From: an uncultured Lachnospiraceae bacterium
GTDB taxonomy: Bacteria; Bacillota; Clostridia; Lachnospirales; Lachnospiraceae
Direction of reading: 5' to 3'
Assembly: GCA_937916415.1 (NCBI GenBank)
Contig: CALGGH010000073.1
Coordinates: 1 to 17,231, forward strand
DNA: 17,231 nt
Shown here: positions 1 to 6,869 of the stretch, one piece after another
How positions within the stretch are numbered: the first letter of the stretch is position 1
How the letters are laid out: each line of letters starts with the position of its first letter
Notes under the pieces: model-generated
Seen by the model: the letters and a program-made list of their open reading frames with translations, nothing else
Told to the model about the DNA's origin: nothing
Databases searched by the model: none
Position numbers and translations under genes: made by a program

Positions 1-19
1 GCCGCGCAAATCCGGCGCA

Positions 20-55
20 GGAAACGAACAAAACGCAAGCATTTTGTTCGTTTCC
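20..55. promoter_or_regulatory. Perfect 14-bp hairpin upstream of leuD
   Basis: Positions 20-33 and 42-55 are perfect inverted complements (14 bp) around an 8-nt loop at 34-41. The stem is mixed, with GC toward its base and A/T at its top. It is not followed by an uninterrupted T run; the next bases are CATAACTTTT. It lies 25 nt before the leuD start. It could be a terminator for an upstream gene, an intercistronic mRNA stabiliser in a leuC-leuD transcript, or a regulator site. The upstream gene lies outside the window, so these cannot be separated. Confidence 0.6.
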
Positions 56-80
56 CATAACTTTTAAGAAAGGAACCATG

Positions 81-569
81 ATGGAAAAAGCAAAAGGAAG
101 AGCATTTAAATACGGAGACAACGTCGACACCGACGTCATAATACCCGCCAGGTACTTAAATTCATCAGATCCGGCGGACCTGGCTGCCCACTGCATGGAG
201 GACATAGACAAGTCCTTCGTAGAACGAGTGAACAATGGCGACATCATCGTGGCCAACAAGAACTTCGGCTGTGGTTCGTCCAGGGAGCATGCCCCGATCG
301 CGATCAAGGCAGCGGGTGTCAGCTGCGTCATAGCCGAGACCTTCGCGAGGATATTCTATCGCAATGCCATCAACATCGGCCTGCCCATCATAGAATGCGC
401 CGGAGCAGGCAGGGAGATAGCTGAGGGAGATGAAGTTGAGATCGATTTCGACAGCGGCATGATAACGGACCTGACCACCGGAAAGACGTATCAGGGACAG
501 GCGTTTCCGCCCTTCATGCAGAACATCATCAACGCGGGCGGTCTGGTCAACTACGTCAACAATAAGTAG
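81..569 (+). CDS. leuD: 3-isopropylmalate dehydratase small subunit
   Basis: LeuD is the swivel-domain subunit of isopropylmalate isomerase. With LeuC it converts 2-isopropylmalate to 3-isopropylmalate in leucine biosynthesis, in the cytoplasm. The 162-residue product matches the short small-subunit type of clostridia and archaea. It has the opening GDNVDTDVIIPARY block (residues 12-25) and the signature GCGSSREHAP loop (63-72), which contacts substrate in this family. Two ATGs lie in tandem at 78 and 81. AGGA at 71-74 is 3 nt from the first and 6 nt from the second, so 81 is chosen; the alternative adds one Met. leuC is expected just upstream but is outside the window. The homoaconitase small subunit is a close relative, but the typical HCMEDID-type N-terminal region favours LeuD. 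Confidence 0.95.
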   Translation: MEKAKGRAFKYGDNVDTDVIIPARYLNSSDPADLAAHCMEDIDKSFVERVNNGDIIVANKNFGCGSSREHAPIAIKAAGVSCVIAETFARIFYRNAINIGLPIIECAGAGREIAEGDEVEIDFDSGMITDLTTGKTYQGQAFPPFMQNIINAGGLVNYVNNK

Positions 570-654
570 CGCCTTAAGACTGCATGCAGCCTGACGGATG
601 GCGTTTTCTTTGTGATTTTTGGCATTTATGCTTTGGGAGTGATTTTTTGACAAT

Positions 655-1956
655 ATGGGCGGTTCGATAGTTTTATTCATCATAATTGCATTATTGATCA
701 AAAGAGGCATGGTCGACGGCAGGGGCTTTACGGACATTGCCAAGATATTCGGAGGTATAGCGGTGTTTTTGCTGATCATATCTTTGCTTACGTCGCCGTT
801 TTTCTGGGGCATACTGGGACTGGCCATCGTCGGAATCGTGGTCGCCATCATTACGCTGTCCGCGAAGTATTCCGGTGACAAAAGAGCAAAGACGTATGGC
901 TGGGACAGCGCGGAATACCAGGCGAAATATTCCGAAGCCCTGGCCATGTTCAAGGACATGTACAGGAACCAGCGCGACGAGGCTAAATATAACCGCATGA
1001 ACGTCACCGAGCAGCGGGTACAGGAACTTAAGGAAGAAAAGATGGCCAGGGAAGCCGCCGGCAAGTACGTGGACGAGCAGTTCATGAAGAAGTACGGTAC
1101 CAACAGGACGGTCAATCAGGCTAATCAGGGCAACAGGTCCAATGCGGCTAATCAGGGCAACAGATCCAGCATGGGCAGTCAGGGCGGTCCCGCTCCCGCC
1201 TACGGCGATCCAAACACCGTCACGGGTTCATATGGCAGGACTGCTACGCAGCAGGCCGCCCGGCACGGATCGGGCATGCAGTATGGCGCGGCCGGGGCAG
1301 CGGCATCTCAGGCCATGGGCGCGAGGGCCCGCGAAAAGACGATCAAGGATCAGACCAGGGCCTTGAAGAGTTCCATCCTGCCCAAGTCGGCAGCCCGCAG
1401 GACCAGGATCGTGCGCAAGTTTAACGAGCAGTACAACCTGTATCTCACGGATGACCAGATCAAGAGGATAGTGGATGCCTCATACATGTCGGTTGCCTGG
1501 AAGAATGAGGTGGAGGCCATGGCTTCCAAATATGATTCGGTTTATCAGTGGCTCGTTGGAGACACCGCGTATCTCCGTGCTTACCTGAAAGTGTTCGCGG
1601 TGCAGGACGTGACCAGCGACTTTCCTCAGCAGATGCAGATAGTCATGGATTCCTTCGAGGAGATATTTGATTATTCCGACACCATATCCGGCCTGACGCT
1701 GGAACGCCGCATTGAGATGATCAATTCCAAGTTCTTGACAAATTTTGACGACATCACCTACATGATAGCCTACAGGTATCTGGAGAGCCTGGGCCTGCAT
1801 CATGAGCTTGGGCAGACCCAGATAAACCGCATTGACGGGACTTTTGACGACCTTGTGGCCAAATATGACAGCATGAGTGATGCCGACGTTGACGCGGCCC
1901 TGGCCGGAGCAGCTCCTTTGCAGGGATCTCCCCGTGCAGGCGGAGCCGGACAGTGA
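655..1956 (+). CDS. Membrane-anchored protein of unknown function with Asn/Gln/Gly-rich linker
   Basis: I do not recognise this 433-residue protein. The N-terminus has a short hydrophobic stretch (about 4-16) and a long hydrophobic region (about 31-70) that could be one or two membrane helices. A charged, probably helical segment follows (about 78-148). Next is a low-complexity linker rich in N, Q, G, S and A (about 150-230), including a tandem 9-residue repeat (ANQGNRSNA-like). The C-terminal part (about 235-410) has alternating charged and hydrophobic residues and is probably all-helical, and the tail is Gly/Ala-rich. No enzyme motif is visible. An in-frame TGA at 640-642 rules out a longer start. 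GGGAG at 635-639 is about 15 nt from the ATG, unusually far. It is separate from leuD by 85 bp and reads as its own unit or weak read-through. Confidence 0.8.
   Translation: MGGSIVLFIIIALLIKRGMVDGRGFTDIAKIFGGIAVFLLIISLLTSPFFWGILGLAIVGIVVAIITLSAKYSGDKRAKTYGWDSAEYQAKYSEALAMFKDMYRNQRDEAKYNRMNVTEQRVQELKEEKMAREAAGKYVDEQFMKKYGTNRTVNQANQGNRSNAANQGNRSSMGSQGGPAPAYGDPNTVTGSYGRTATQQAARHGSGMQYGAAGAAASQAMGARAREKTIKDQTRALKSSILPKSAARRTRIVRKFNEQYNLYLTDDQIKRIVDASYMSVAWKNEVEAMASKYDSVYQWLVGDTAYLRAYLKVFAVQDVTSDFPQQMQIVMDSFEEIFDYSDTISGLTLERRIEMINSKFLTNFDDITYMIAYRYLESLGLHHELGQTQINRIDGTFDDLVAKYDSMSDADVDAALAGAAPLQGSPRAGGAGQ
1119..1167 (+). repeat. Two copies of a 27-bp in-frame tandem repeat
   Basis: Positions 1119-1140 and 1146-1167 share 21 of 22 bases with a 27-bp period. 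They encode repeated ANQGNRS units inside the low-complexity linker of the unknown membrane protein. The period is a multiple of three, so copy-number change would keep the frame. Confidence 0.8.
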
Positions 1957-2014
1957 TGATTATATGATGAGGGACCGGCCGGTGGTTTATCATGCAGGAA
2001 CCCGTCAGAACGAC

Positions 2015-2041
2015 GTGCGCCTTTTACGCATTTTTCTTTTT
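2015..2041 (+). terminator. Weak candidate terminator after the unknown membrane protein
   Basis: A short stem (GTGCG 2015-2019 with CGCAT 2027-2031, the outer pair being G-U) has a 7-nt loop. It is followed by a T-rich tail, TTTTTCTTTTT, at 2031-2041. The tail is convincing but the stem is only 4-5 bp, so efficient termination is doubtful. Confidence 0.3.
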
Positions 2042-2095
2042 ACAATTCAGAAAATAACCAAATATTGGCATGAGACAGAAAAGCAAATTTTAATT

Positions 2096-2123
2096 TTTGA
2101 ATAGCAATATTTAGAAATTCAAA
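2096..2123. promoter_or_regulatory. 7-bp inverted repeat upstream of the GH5 gene
   Basis: TTTGAAT at 2096-2102 and ATTCAAA at 2117-2123 are perfect complements separated by 14 nt, 20 nt upstream of the cellulase ATG in an A/T-rich leader. This could be an operator or a weak hairpin just before the ribosome binding site (GAGGTGG, 2132-2138). The half-sites are low complexity and chance occurrence is plausible. Confidence 0.25.
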
Positions 2124-2142
2124 CGATTAATGAGGTGGTATC

Positions 2143-3591
2143 ATGAACAGGAAGGCTGCAATGAGTTTGACGTTCGTATTGGCAATGAGCACGGTCATGC
2201 TGTCAGGATGTGCGGGAAGCACGCCTGCCGGTTCGGCCGGGACGGAGCCGGAAACCGTCGTGGATGTCACGGAAACCCCATCCGGGGATCCGGCAGGCAT
2301 TGAAACTGAAGAAACCGTGCAGGCACGGGATGACGAACCCGCAGGCACTGATGGCCAGGCCGAAACCGAAGCGGCGGATGGCAGCGCGGAGGCGGAAGAG
2401 ACGGGATCCGAGACAATGACGGAGGATGATCCGCTTCAAACCGCATTTCCGCTATCGGACGGGATCACGATCCCCGAGCTTAAGATGAACGACCTGAACG
2501 TGCCTTCCGGAACCGCTTTTGAATACGTGCGGGACATGGGCGTCGGCTTTAACCTGGGCAATACCTTTGACGCATACAATGATGACAGCCTGGGCGATGA
2601 GATGTCCACGGAGACGTACTGGCAGCATGATCGCACCACGCAGGAGATGATCCATTACCTGCATGAATACGGATTTGACTCCATCAGGATCCCGGTGTCA
2701 TGGCACAATCACGTGAACGGGGATTACGTCATCTCTAAGGCATGGCTTGACAGAGTGAACGAGGTCGTCGACTGGGCGATCGCCGAGGACATGCACGTGA
2801 TCATCAACATACACCATGACAATCATCTGGTGGATGAATGCCTGTATCCGGACAGGGAACACCTGGATCAGTCACTTAAGTACGTGACCGCGATCTGGTC
2901 GCAGCTTTCCGACAGGTTCAGGGAATATGACGACAGTCTGATATTTGAGTCCATGAACGAACCCAGGCTTGTCGGACACGACAACGAATGGTGGATAGAT
3001 CCCGACAACGCCGACTGCGTGGAGGCCATCGGATGCATCAACGAGCTGAATCAGGCTTTCGTGGACGTCGTGAGGCAGTCGGGAGGCAACAATGAGACCA
3101 GGTACCTGATGGTTCCCGGATACGACGCCTCGATTGACGGAGCGACTCATAAGGACTTCGTGATGCCGACGGATCCTGCCGATCCGTCCGATGACAGGTC
3201 TAACGGCCACGTCCTGATCTCCATACACGGATATACTCCGTATCAGTTTGCCCTGGAGTATCCCGGTACTGACCATTTTGATCCGGCCAGCGCTGACAGC
3301 ACCAGGGACCTGGACAGCTACATGAACAAGCTGTATACGACGTTTGTCAAAAACGGAGTGCCCGTCGTCATCGGAGAGTACGGTTCGAGGGACAAGAACG
3401 GCAACCTGCAGGACAGGGTCAGCTTTACCGCGTATTACGTGAGGATGGCCAGGGGCAGGGGGATGGCCTGCCTGCTGTGGGACAACAACGCCTGGACCGG
3501 AGACGGGGAACTTTTCGGAGTATTCAACAGGAAGGATCCCGAAAAATCAAATTTTGACGTTTTGGCGGCAATCATGACTTACAAGGACTGA
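2143..3591 (+). CDS. Secreted lipoprotein glycoside hydrolase family 5, endoglucanase-like (probably GH5_4)
   Basis: This is a retaining beta-glycanase, probably cutting cellulose, mixed-linkage glucan or xyloglucan at the cell surface. Residues 1-23 are a lipoprotein signal with lipobox LSGC (Cys23). Residues 24 to about 100 are an acidic, Thr/Ala/Glu-rich linker. The (beta/alpha)8 catalytic domain spans about 125-478. Landmarks are GFNLGNTFDA (135-144), the RIPVSW strand (182-187), His224-His225, the acid/base in NEP (Glu273), the HGY motif (His362, Tyr364), the nucleophile in GEYG (Glu412) and Trp446. The GFNLGNT opening, the TTQEMI segment and the CLLWDNN end resemble subfamily 4. The GAGGTGG ribosome site at 2132-2138 is well placed. 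It sits 317 bp upstream of the transporter operon on the same strand, which suggests it supplies oligosaccharides to it. Exact specificity within GH5 cannot be assigned from sequence reading. Confidence 0.93.
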   Translation: MNRKAAMSLTFVLAMSTVMLSGCAGSTPAGSAGTEPETVVDVTETPSGDPAGIETEETVQARDDEPAGTDGQAETEAADGSAEAEETGSETMTEDDPLQTAFPLSDGITIPELKMNDLNVPSGTAFEYVRDMGVGFNLGNTFDAYNDDSLGDEMSTETYWQHDRTTQEMIHYLHEYGFDSIRIPVSWHNHVNGDYVISKAWLDRVNEVVDWAIAEDMHVIINIHHDNHLVDECLYPDREHLDQSLKYVTAIWSQLSDRFREYDDSLIFESMNEPRLVGHDNEWWIDPDNADCVEAIGCINELNQAFVDVVRQSGGNNETRYLMVPGYDASIDGATHKDFVMPTDPADPSDDRSNGHVLISIHGYTPYQFALEYPGTDHFDPASADSTRDLDSYMNKLYTTFVKNGVPVVIGEYGSRDKNGNLQDRVSFTAYYVRMARGRGMACLLWDNNAWTGDGELFGVFNRKDPEKSNFDVLAAIMTYKD

Positions 3592-3711
3592 CTACGTGCC
3601 AACGGTGAGCACGAAGACGAACGTGGGGAAACCGGCGCGGGATTCCGGCCTGATGAAGAAGATCATAGATTTTTCCGCAGCCCGTTCTCGTAAAAGCAAT
3701 CTGTTATGAGT

Positions 3712-3728
3712 TTGTGCAATATGCACAA
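3712..3728. promoter_or_regulatory. 17-bp perfect palindrome, candidate operator
   Basis: TTGTGCA (3712-3718) and TGCACAA (3722-3728) are perfect inverted repeats around ATA. The site ends 6 bp upstream of the -35 box of promoter candidate 1. Size and symmetry fit a dimeric DNA-binding regulator. The position just upstream of -35 would suit activation, or repression of an overlapping upstream start. No regulator gene is in the window. Confidence 0.5.
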
Positions 3729-3734
3729 CAAAAA

Positions 3735-3762
3735 TTGGAATTATTCGGAAATAGCATATATT
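3735..3762 (+). promoter_or_regulatory. Promoter candidate 1 for the transporter operon
   Basis: TTGGAA (3735-3740, 4 of 6 to the sigma-70/sigma-A -35 box) is followed after 16 nt by TATATT (3757-3762, 5 of 6 to the -10 box). It lies in A/T-rich DNA directly downstream of the palindrome. Confidence 0.45.
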
Positions 3763-3776
3763 TTGACCACATTTTA

Positions 3777-3805
3777 TTGTTTGCATAAGGGCATTGTGAT
3801 AGAAT
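3777..3805 (+). promoter_or_regulatory. Promoter candidate 2 with extended -10
   Basis: TGATAGAAT at 3797-3805 is an extended -10 element (TG, one base, then TAGAAT, 5 of 6). A weak -35, TTGTTT at 3777-3782, lies 17 nt upstream. Expected initiation near 3812 would start the transcript just before the bulged hairpin at 3817-3867. The same stretch holds an imperfect TGTGA-N5-TTACA dyad (3795-3809). Confidence 0.4.
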
Positions 3806-3816
3806 TACATTTTGAG

Positions 3817-3867
3817 GGGTTTCAAGCGCACGTTTAGCTCCATGACACGGAGTTGCTTATGGAACCC
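3817..3867 (+). promoter_or_regulatory. Structured 5' leader: long bulged hairpin before the solute-binding protein gene
   Basis: Three helices stack into one hairpin. 3817-3823 pairs with 3861-3867 (7 bp, one G-U). 3824-3827 pairs with 3855-3858 (4 bp, with a 2-nt bulge at 3859-3860). 3836-3841 pairs with 3849-3854 (6 bp, one G-U) after an 8-nt bulge at 3828-3835, and the loop is 7 nt. CTCCA at 3838-3842 is also complementary to TGGAG at 3893-3897, the ribosome binding site of the downstream gene. A switch in translation is therefore conceivable. I do not match it to a known riboswitch class. Confidence 0.45.
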
Positions 3868-3908
3868 GGGGGAAAGGCTTTCAACAAATAATTGGAGATG
3901 ACTGTTTA

Positions 3909-6860
3909 ATGAACTCAACTCTTAAGAAGATCCTCATAACCGTAGCCGTGCTGGCGGCCTTCGTTGTTTTGTGCGTGCTTTTGTCCCTCAGGGACGTCGA
4001 AGACTTTCACGACAAATACGAAGGAGCGGACCTAAGCACGGACGTGGAGGGACTGGAGAGGACAGGCACGTACGCAGGATATCTTAAACAGCATTCTGAT
4101 GCCGGACTCGTGCGTGACGCCAGCGTAGACATAGACCTCATGAACTACAGGGCAGACGACGGCGAAGTTTCGGTTTCCGAGGAACATGGCCGCAAATCCC
4201 TGCATACGGGCACCGGATCTGTCGTTTCTTTTGACGTGGACGTCCCGCAATCCGGCTTTTACAATCTGTATATGGAATACCTGCTGGAGGAATCCCGGGG
4301 AGTTGCGGGCGAGCGCACCGTGCTCGTGAACGGAGAGGTTCCCTTTGGGGATGCCAGGAACATCGCCTTTTCACGCATTTGGACCGACGGCGGCCCGGTT
4401 AAGACAGATAATCAGGGCAATCAGATCAGGCCCACGCAGGTGGAGGTCTTTGACTGGCAGGAGGCATACTTCCGCGATGACATGGGTTACGTGGCTGAGC
4501 CGTATCAGTTTTATCTGGAGCAGGGCCGTAATACGATATCGCTGCAGGCCGACAATGAGCCCATGCTCATATCCGCCCTGAGCCTCAGGAGTGAAAAGGA
4601 ACCCATCGCGTATTCTGAATATTTAATCAGGAATTCAGGCGGATCTTCGGGAACTTCAGCCACGTTCGTGCAGACCGTGCAGGGAGAGGATTCCACGGTA
4701 CGCTCGGAGTCATCCCTGTATGCGAAATATGACAGGTCGTCCCCAACGACGGTGCCTAACAGCGTGACCAACACCATACTCAACTATGTCGGTGGCGAGA
4801 CCTGGCGCAGCAACGGACAGTGGATAGAGTGGGAGTTTGACGTTCCCGAGGACGGGTTTTACAACGTCACGATCAAGGGACGCCAGAATTATTCAAGGGG
4901 TAGCGTTTCGGCCCGCAAGGTGTATGTGGACGGAGAGGTTCCGTTTGCGGAGCTTGCGCCGATTGAGTTCGAATACAAGAATGACTGGGAATACATGGAT
5001 CTGGCTGATGCTGATGGGACACCGTTTGATTTTTATCTTACCAAGGGCACGCATACCATCAGGCTGGAGGCTACGCTCGGAGCCATGGGCGAGATACTTT
5101 CGGAGCTGGAGGATTCCACCTACAGGCTCAATCAGATATATCGTAAGGTGCTGGTATATACCGGTGCCAATCCCGATCAGTACAGGGATTACCGCATAGA
5201 CACCACCTATCCCGAGATAATGGAAGCCATGGACCTGGAATCCAAGCGCCTCTACAAGATAGTGGATGACATGGTGGACGTGACGGGTCAGAAGGCTGAC
5301 CAGATTGCCAGTGCCCAGACCGTTGCCCAGCAGCTGGAGAGATTCTGCAGGAAGCCCCAGAAGATCACGACGGAGTTCACCACCTTTAAGGATAACATCA
5401 CTTCACTCGGTACCGCGTCCCTTAACCTCAGCGAGACCAAGCTTGACGTTGATTACATAGTCATCAAGGGAACTGAAGCGAAGGTAGAGCAGGAGCAGGC
5501 AAACGTATTCTCCAAGCTCGGACATGAAGCCAGATCATTCGTCGCTTCATTCTTCGTTGACTATAATTCGGTCGGGGACGTTTATGATGAAGCTTCCTCC
5601 GATGAAATAGTCAAGGTTTGGGTGCTCACGGGACGGGATCAGGGCACCATTCTCAAGTCCATGGTTGATGATTCCTTCACTCCGGACAGCGGGGTCAAGG
5701 TCAACGTGGAGATCGTAGATCCTTCGGCAGTGCTCAATGCCGTCATGGCCGGCAGGGGACCCAACGTGGTCCTGTCCATAGGAGCCGACCAGCCCGTTAA
5801 CTATGCACTGCGTAATGCCGCAGAGGACATTACCCAGTTCGAGGGATGGGAAGACGTGATGTCTCATTATTCCGAGAGCTCATATGAACAGTACAGCCTT
5901 GACGGACACATATACGGCATACCCGAGACGCAGACGTTCAACGTGATGTTCTACCGCAAGGACGTCATGGAGGAACTCGAACTGGAGGTTCCCCGGACCT
6001 GGAAGGAACTCATAGAAGAACTGCCCACGATACAGGGCAACAACCTGTCGGTAGGCATTCCTACCGCGGCGGGGAGCTCACAGACCGTGTCCAGTGCGAC
6101 CAACATCATGTCCAATTCACCGGATCTGTCCATGTATTTCTCGCTGCTGTTCCAGTATGGCGGCGACATGTACAATGAGGCGGGCACCAAGACGACGGTC
6201 GATACGGAGGAGGGCATCCGCGCGTTTGACGATTATGTCAGGTATTTCAACGATTACGGCATTCCGACGGTCTATGATTTCGTCAGTCGTTTCAGGTCAG
6301 GCGAGATGCCGATAGGAATCGCCGCTTATTCAACGTACAACACGCTGATGGTTTCCGCGCCCGAGATCAGGGGACTCTGGGACTTCACGCTGATACCCGG
6401 CACCGAGAGGACGGACGCTGCCGGCAACGTATACGTGGACAGGTCAGACTTCATCACCGGCAACGCCACCATGATGATAACCACCGAGGATGAGTCGCTT
6501 AAGCAGGCGTCATGGGAATTCATGAAATGGTGGGCGCAGCCTGACACTCAGATCAGGTTTGGCCGCGAGATCGAGGCCCTGCTCGGATCATCCGCCAGGT
6601 ATGCGACCGCAAACAGGGATGCGTTCTCCAACCTGAGCTGGAGCACGGATGACATCGCCGTCCTTAACGCGCAGTGGGATGAAACCGTAGGCATCAGGGA
6701 GGTTCCCGGCGGATACTTTACGGGCCGGCACATCTCCAACGCGATCCGCAAGGTCATCAATGACAAGGACGATTCGCGAGAGACGATAATCGACTATTCG
6801 ATCAAGATAGACGAGGAGATAACCAAGAAGCGCATTGAGTTTGGCATGGTTACTTATTAG
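3909..6860 (+). CDS. Very large membrane-anchored carbohydrate ABC transporter solute-binding protein with tandem CBM-like modules
   Basis: At 983 residues this is about twice the usual size of a sugar-binding protein. Residues 8-27 form an N-terminal membrane helix with no lipobox, so the protein is tethered by a helix, not by lipid. Two related beta-sandwich-like modules follow (about 65-240 and 250-420). Each has an FDV-P-x-GFYN strand, an [N/D]GEVPF strand (141-146 and 341-346) and a closing FYL-x-x-G-x-x-I-x-L strand. A mostly helical linker (about 425-545) precedes a family-1 type solute-binding domain (about 565-975). That domain has YGIPE and KWWAQP-type landmarks and a WDETVG...REVPGGYFTGRHI segment. 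The likely ribosome site, GGAG at 3894-3897, is 11 nt from the ATG. It heads the operon and presumably serves the adjacent permease pair. The modules look like carbohydrate-binding or galactose-binding-like folds, but this is inferred from strand pattern only. Confidence 0.85.
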   Translation: MNSTLKKILITVAVLAAFVVLCVLLSLRDVEDFHDKYEGADLSTDVEGLERTGTYAGYLKQHSDAGLVRDASVDIDLMNYRADDGEVSVSEEHGRKSLHTGTGSVVSFDVDVPQSGFYNLYMEYLLEESRGVAGERTVLVNGEVPFGDARNIAFSRIWTDGGPVKTDNQGNQIRPTQVEVFDWQEAYFRDDMGYVAEPYQFYLEQGRNTISLQADNEPMLISALSLRSEKEPIAYSEYLIRNSGGSSGTSATFVQTVQGEDSTVRSESSLYAKYDRSSPTTVPNSVTNTILNYVGGETWRSNGQWIEWEFDVPEDGFYNVTIKGRQNYSRGSVSARKVYVDGEVPFAELAPIEFEYKNDWEYMDLADADGTPFDFYLTKGTHTIRLEATLGAMGEILSELEDSTYRLNQIYRKVLVYTGANPDQYRDYRIDTTYPEIMEAMDLESKRLYKIVDDMVDVTGQKADQIASAQTVAQQLERFCRKPQKITTEFTTFKDNITSLGTASLNLSETKLDVDYIVIKGTEAKVEQEQANVFSKLGHEARSFVASFFVDYNSVGDVYDEASSDEIVKVWVLTGRDQGTILKSMVDDSFTPDSGVKVNVEIVDPSAVLNAVMAGRGPNVVLSIGADQPVNYALRNAAEDITQFEGWEDVMSHYSESSYEQYSLDGHIYGIPETQTFNVMFYRKDVMEELELEVPRTWKELIEELPTIQGNNLSVGIPTAAGSSQTVSSATNIMSNSPDLSMYFSLLFQYGGDMYNEAGTKTTVDTEEGIRAFDDYVRYFNDYGIPTVYDFVSRFRSGEMPIGIAAYSTYNTLMVSAPEIRGLWDFTLIPGTERTDAAGNVYVDRSDFITGNATMMITTEDESLKQASWEFMKWWAQPDTQIRFGREIEALLGSSARYATANRDAFSNLSWSTDDIAVLNAQWDETVGIREVPGGYFTGRHISNAIRKVINDKDDSRETIIDYSIKIDEEITKKRIEFGMVTY

Positions 6861-6869
6861 GGGTAGATT

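Larger units (their letters stand above)
3592..3908 (+). other. 317-bp intergenic regulatory region
   Basis: No credible gene is seen here. The first half (about 3592-3700) is GC-rich, with only short 4-5-bp inverted repeats and no stem followed by a T run, so no convincing terminator for the GH5 gene. The second half is A/T-rich. It holds a 17-bp palindrome, two promoter candidates and a long bulged hairpin before the ribosome site of the large solute-binding protein gene, each listed separately. Confidence 0.7.

Noticed and set aside
570..612. Terminator after leuD
   Set aside because: CGCC (570-573) and GGCG (600-603) could pair before a T-rich stretch, but the stem is 4 bp with a 26-nt loop; too weak to call.
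165..1115. 316-codon open frame on the - strand
   Set aside because: It lies antisense across leuD and the unknown membrane protein, crosses the gap between them, shows no recognisable family, and its frame mirrors the codon pattern of the + strand genes.
2065..2093. Promoter TTGGCA-17-TTTTAA for the GH5 gene
   Set aside because: The -35 is acceptable but the -10 matches only 3 of 6, in a stretch so A/T-rich that such matches are expected by chance.
3640..3690. Terminator of the GH5 gene around the CCGG...CCGG repeat
   Set aside because: Only 4 bp can pair and the T run (3670-3674) is too far from it to form an intrinsic terminator.
3592..3786. 64-codon - strand open frame in the gap
   Set aside because: It overlaps the palindrome and promoter candidates, has no ribosome site and no recognisable product; the region reads as regulatory DNA.
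3795..3809. CRP-like TGTGA-N5-TTACA site
   Set aside because: Spacing and second half-site are off consensus, and clostridia of this type are not known for CRP-cAMP control; it overlaps a -10 box and is probably incidental.
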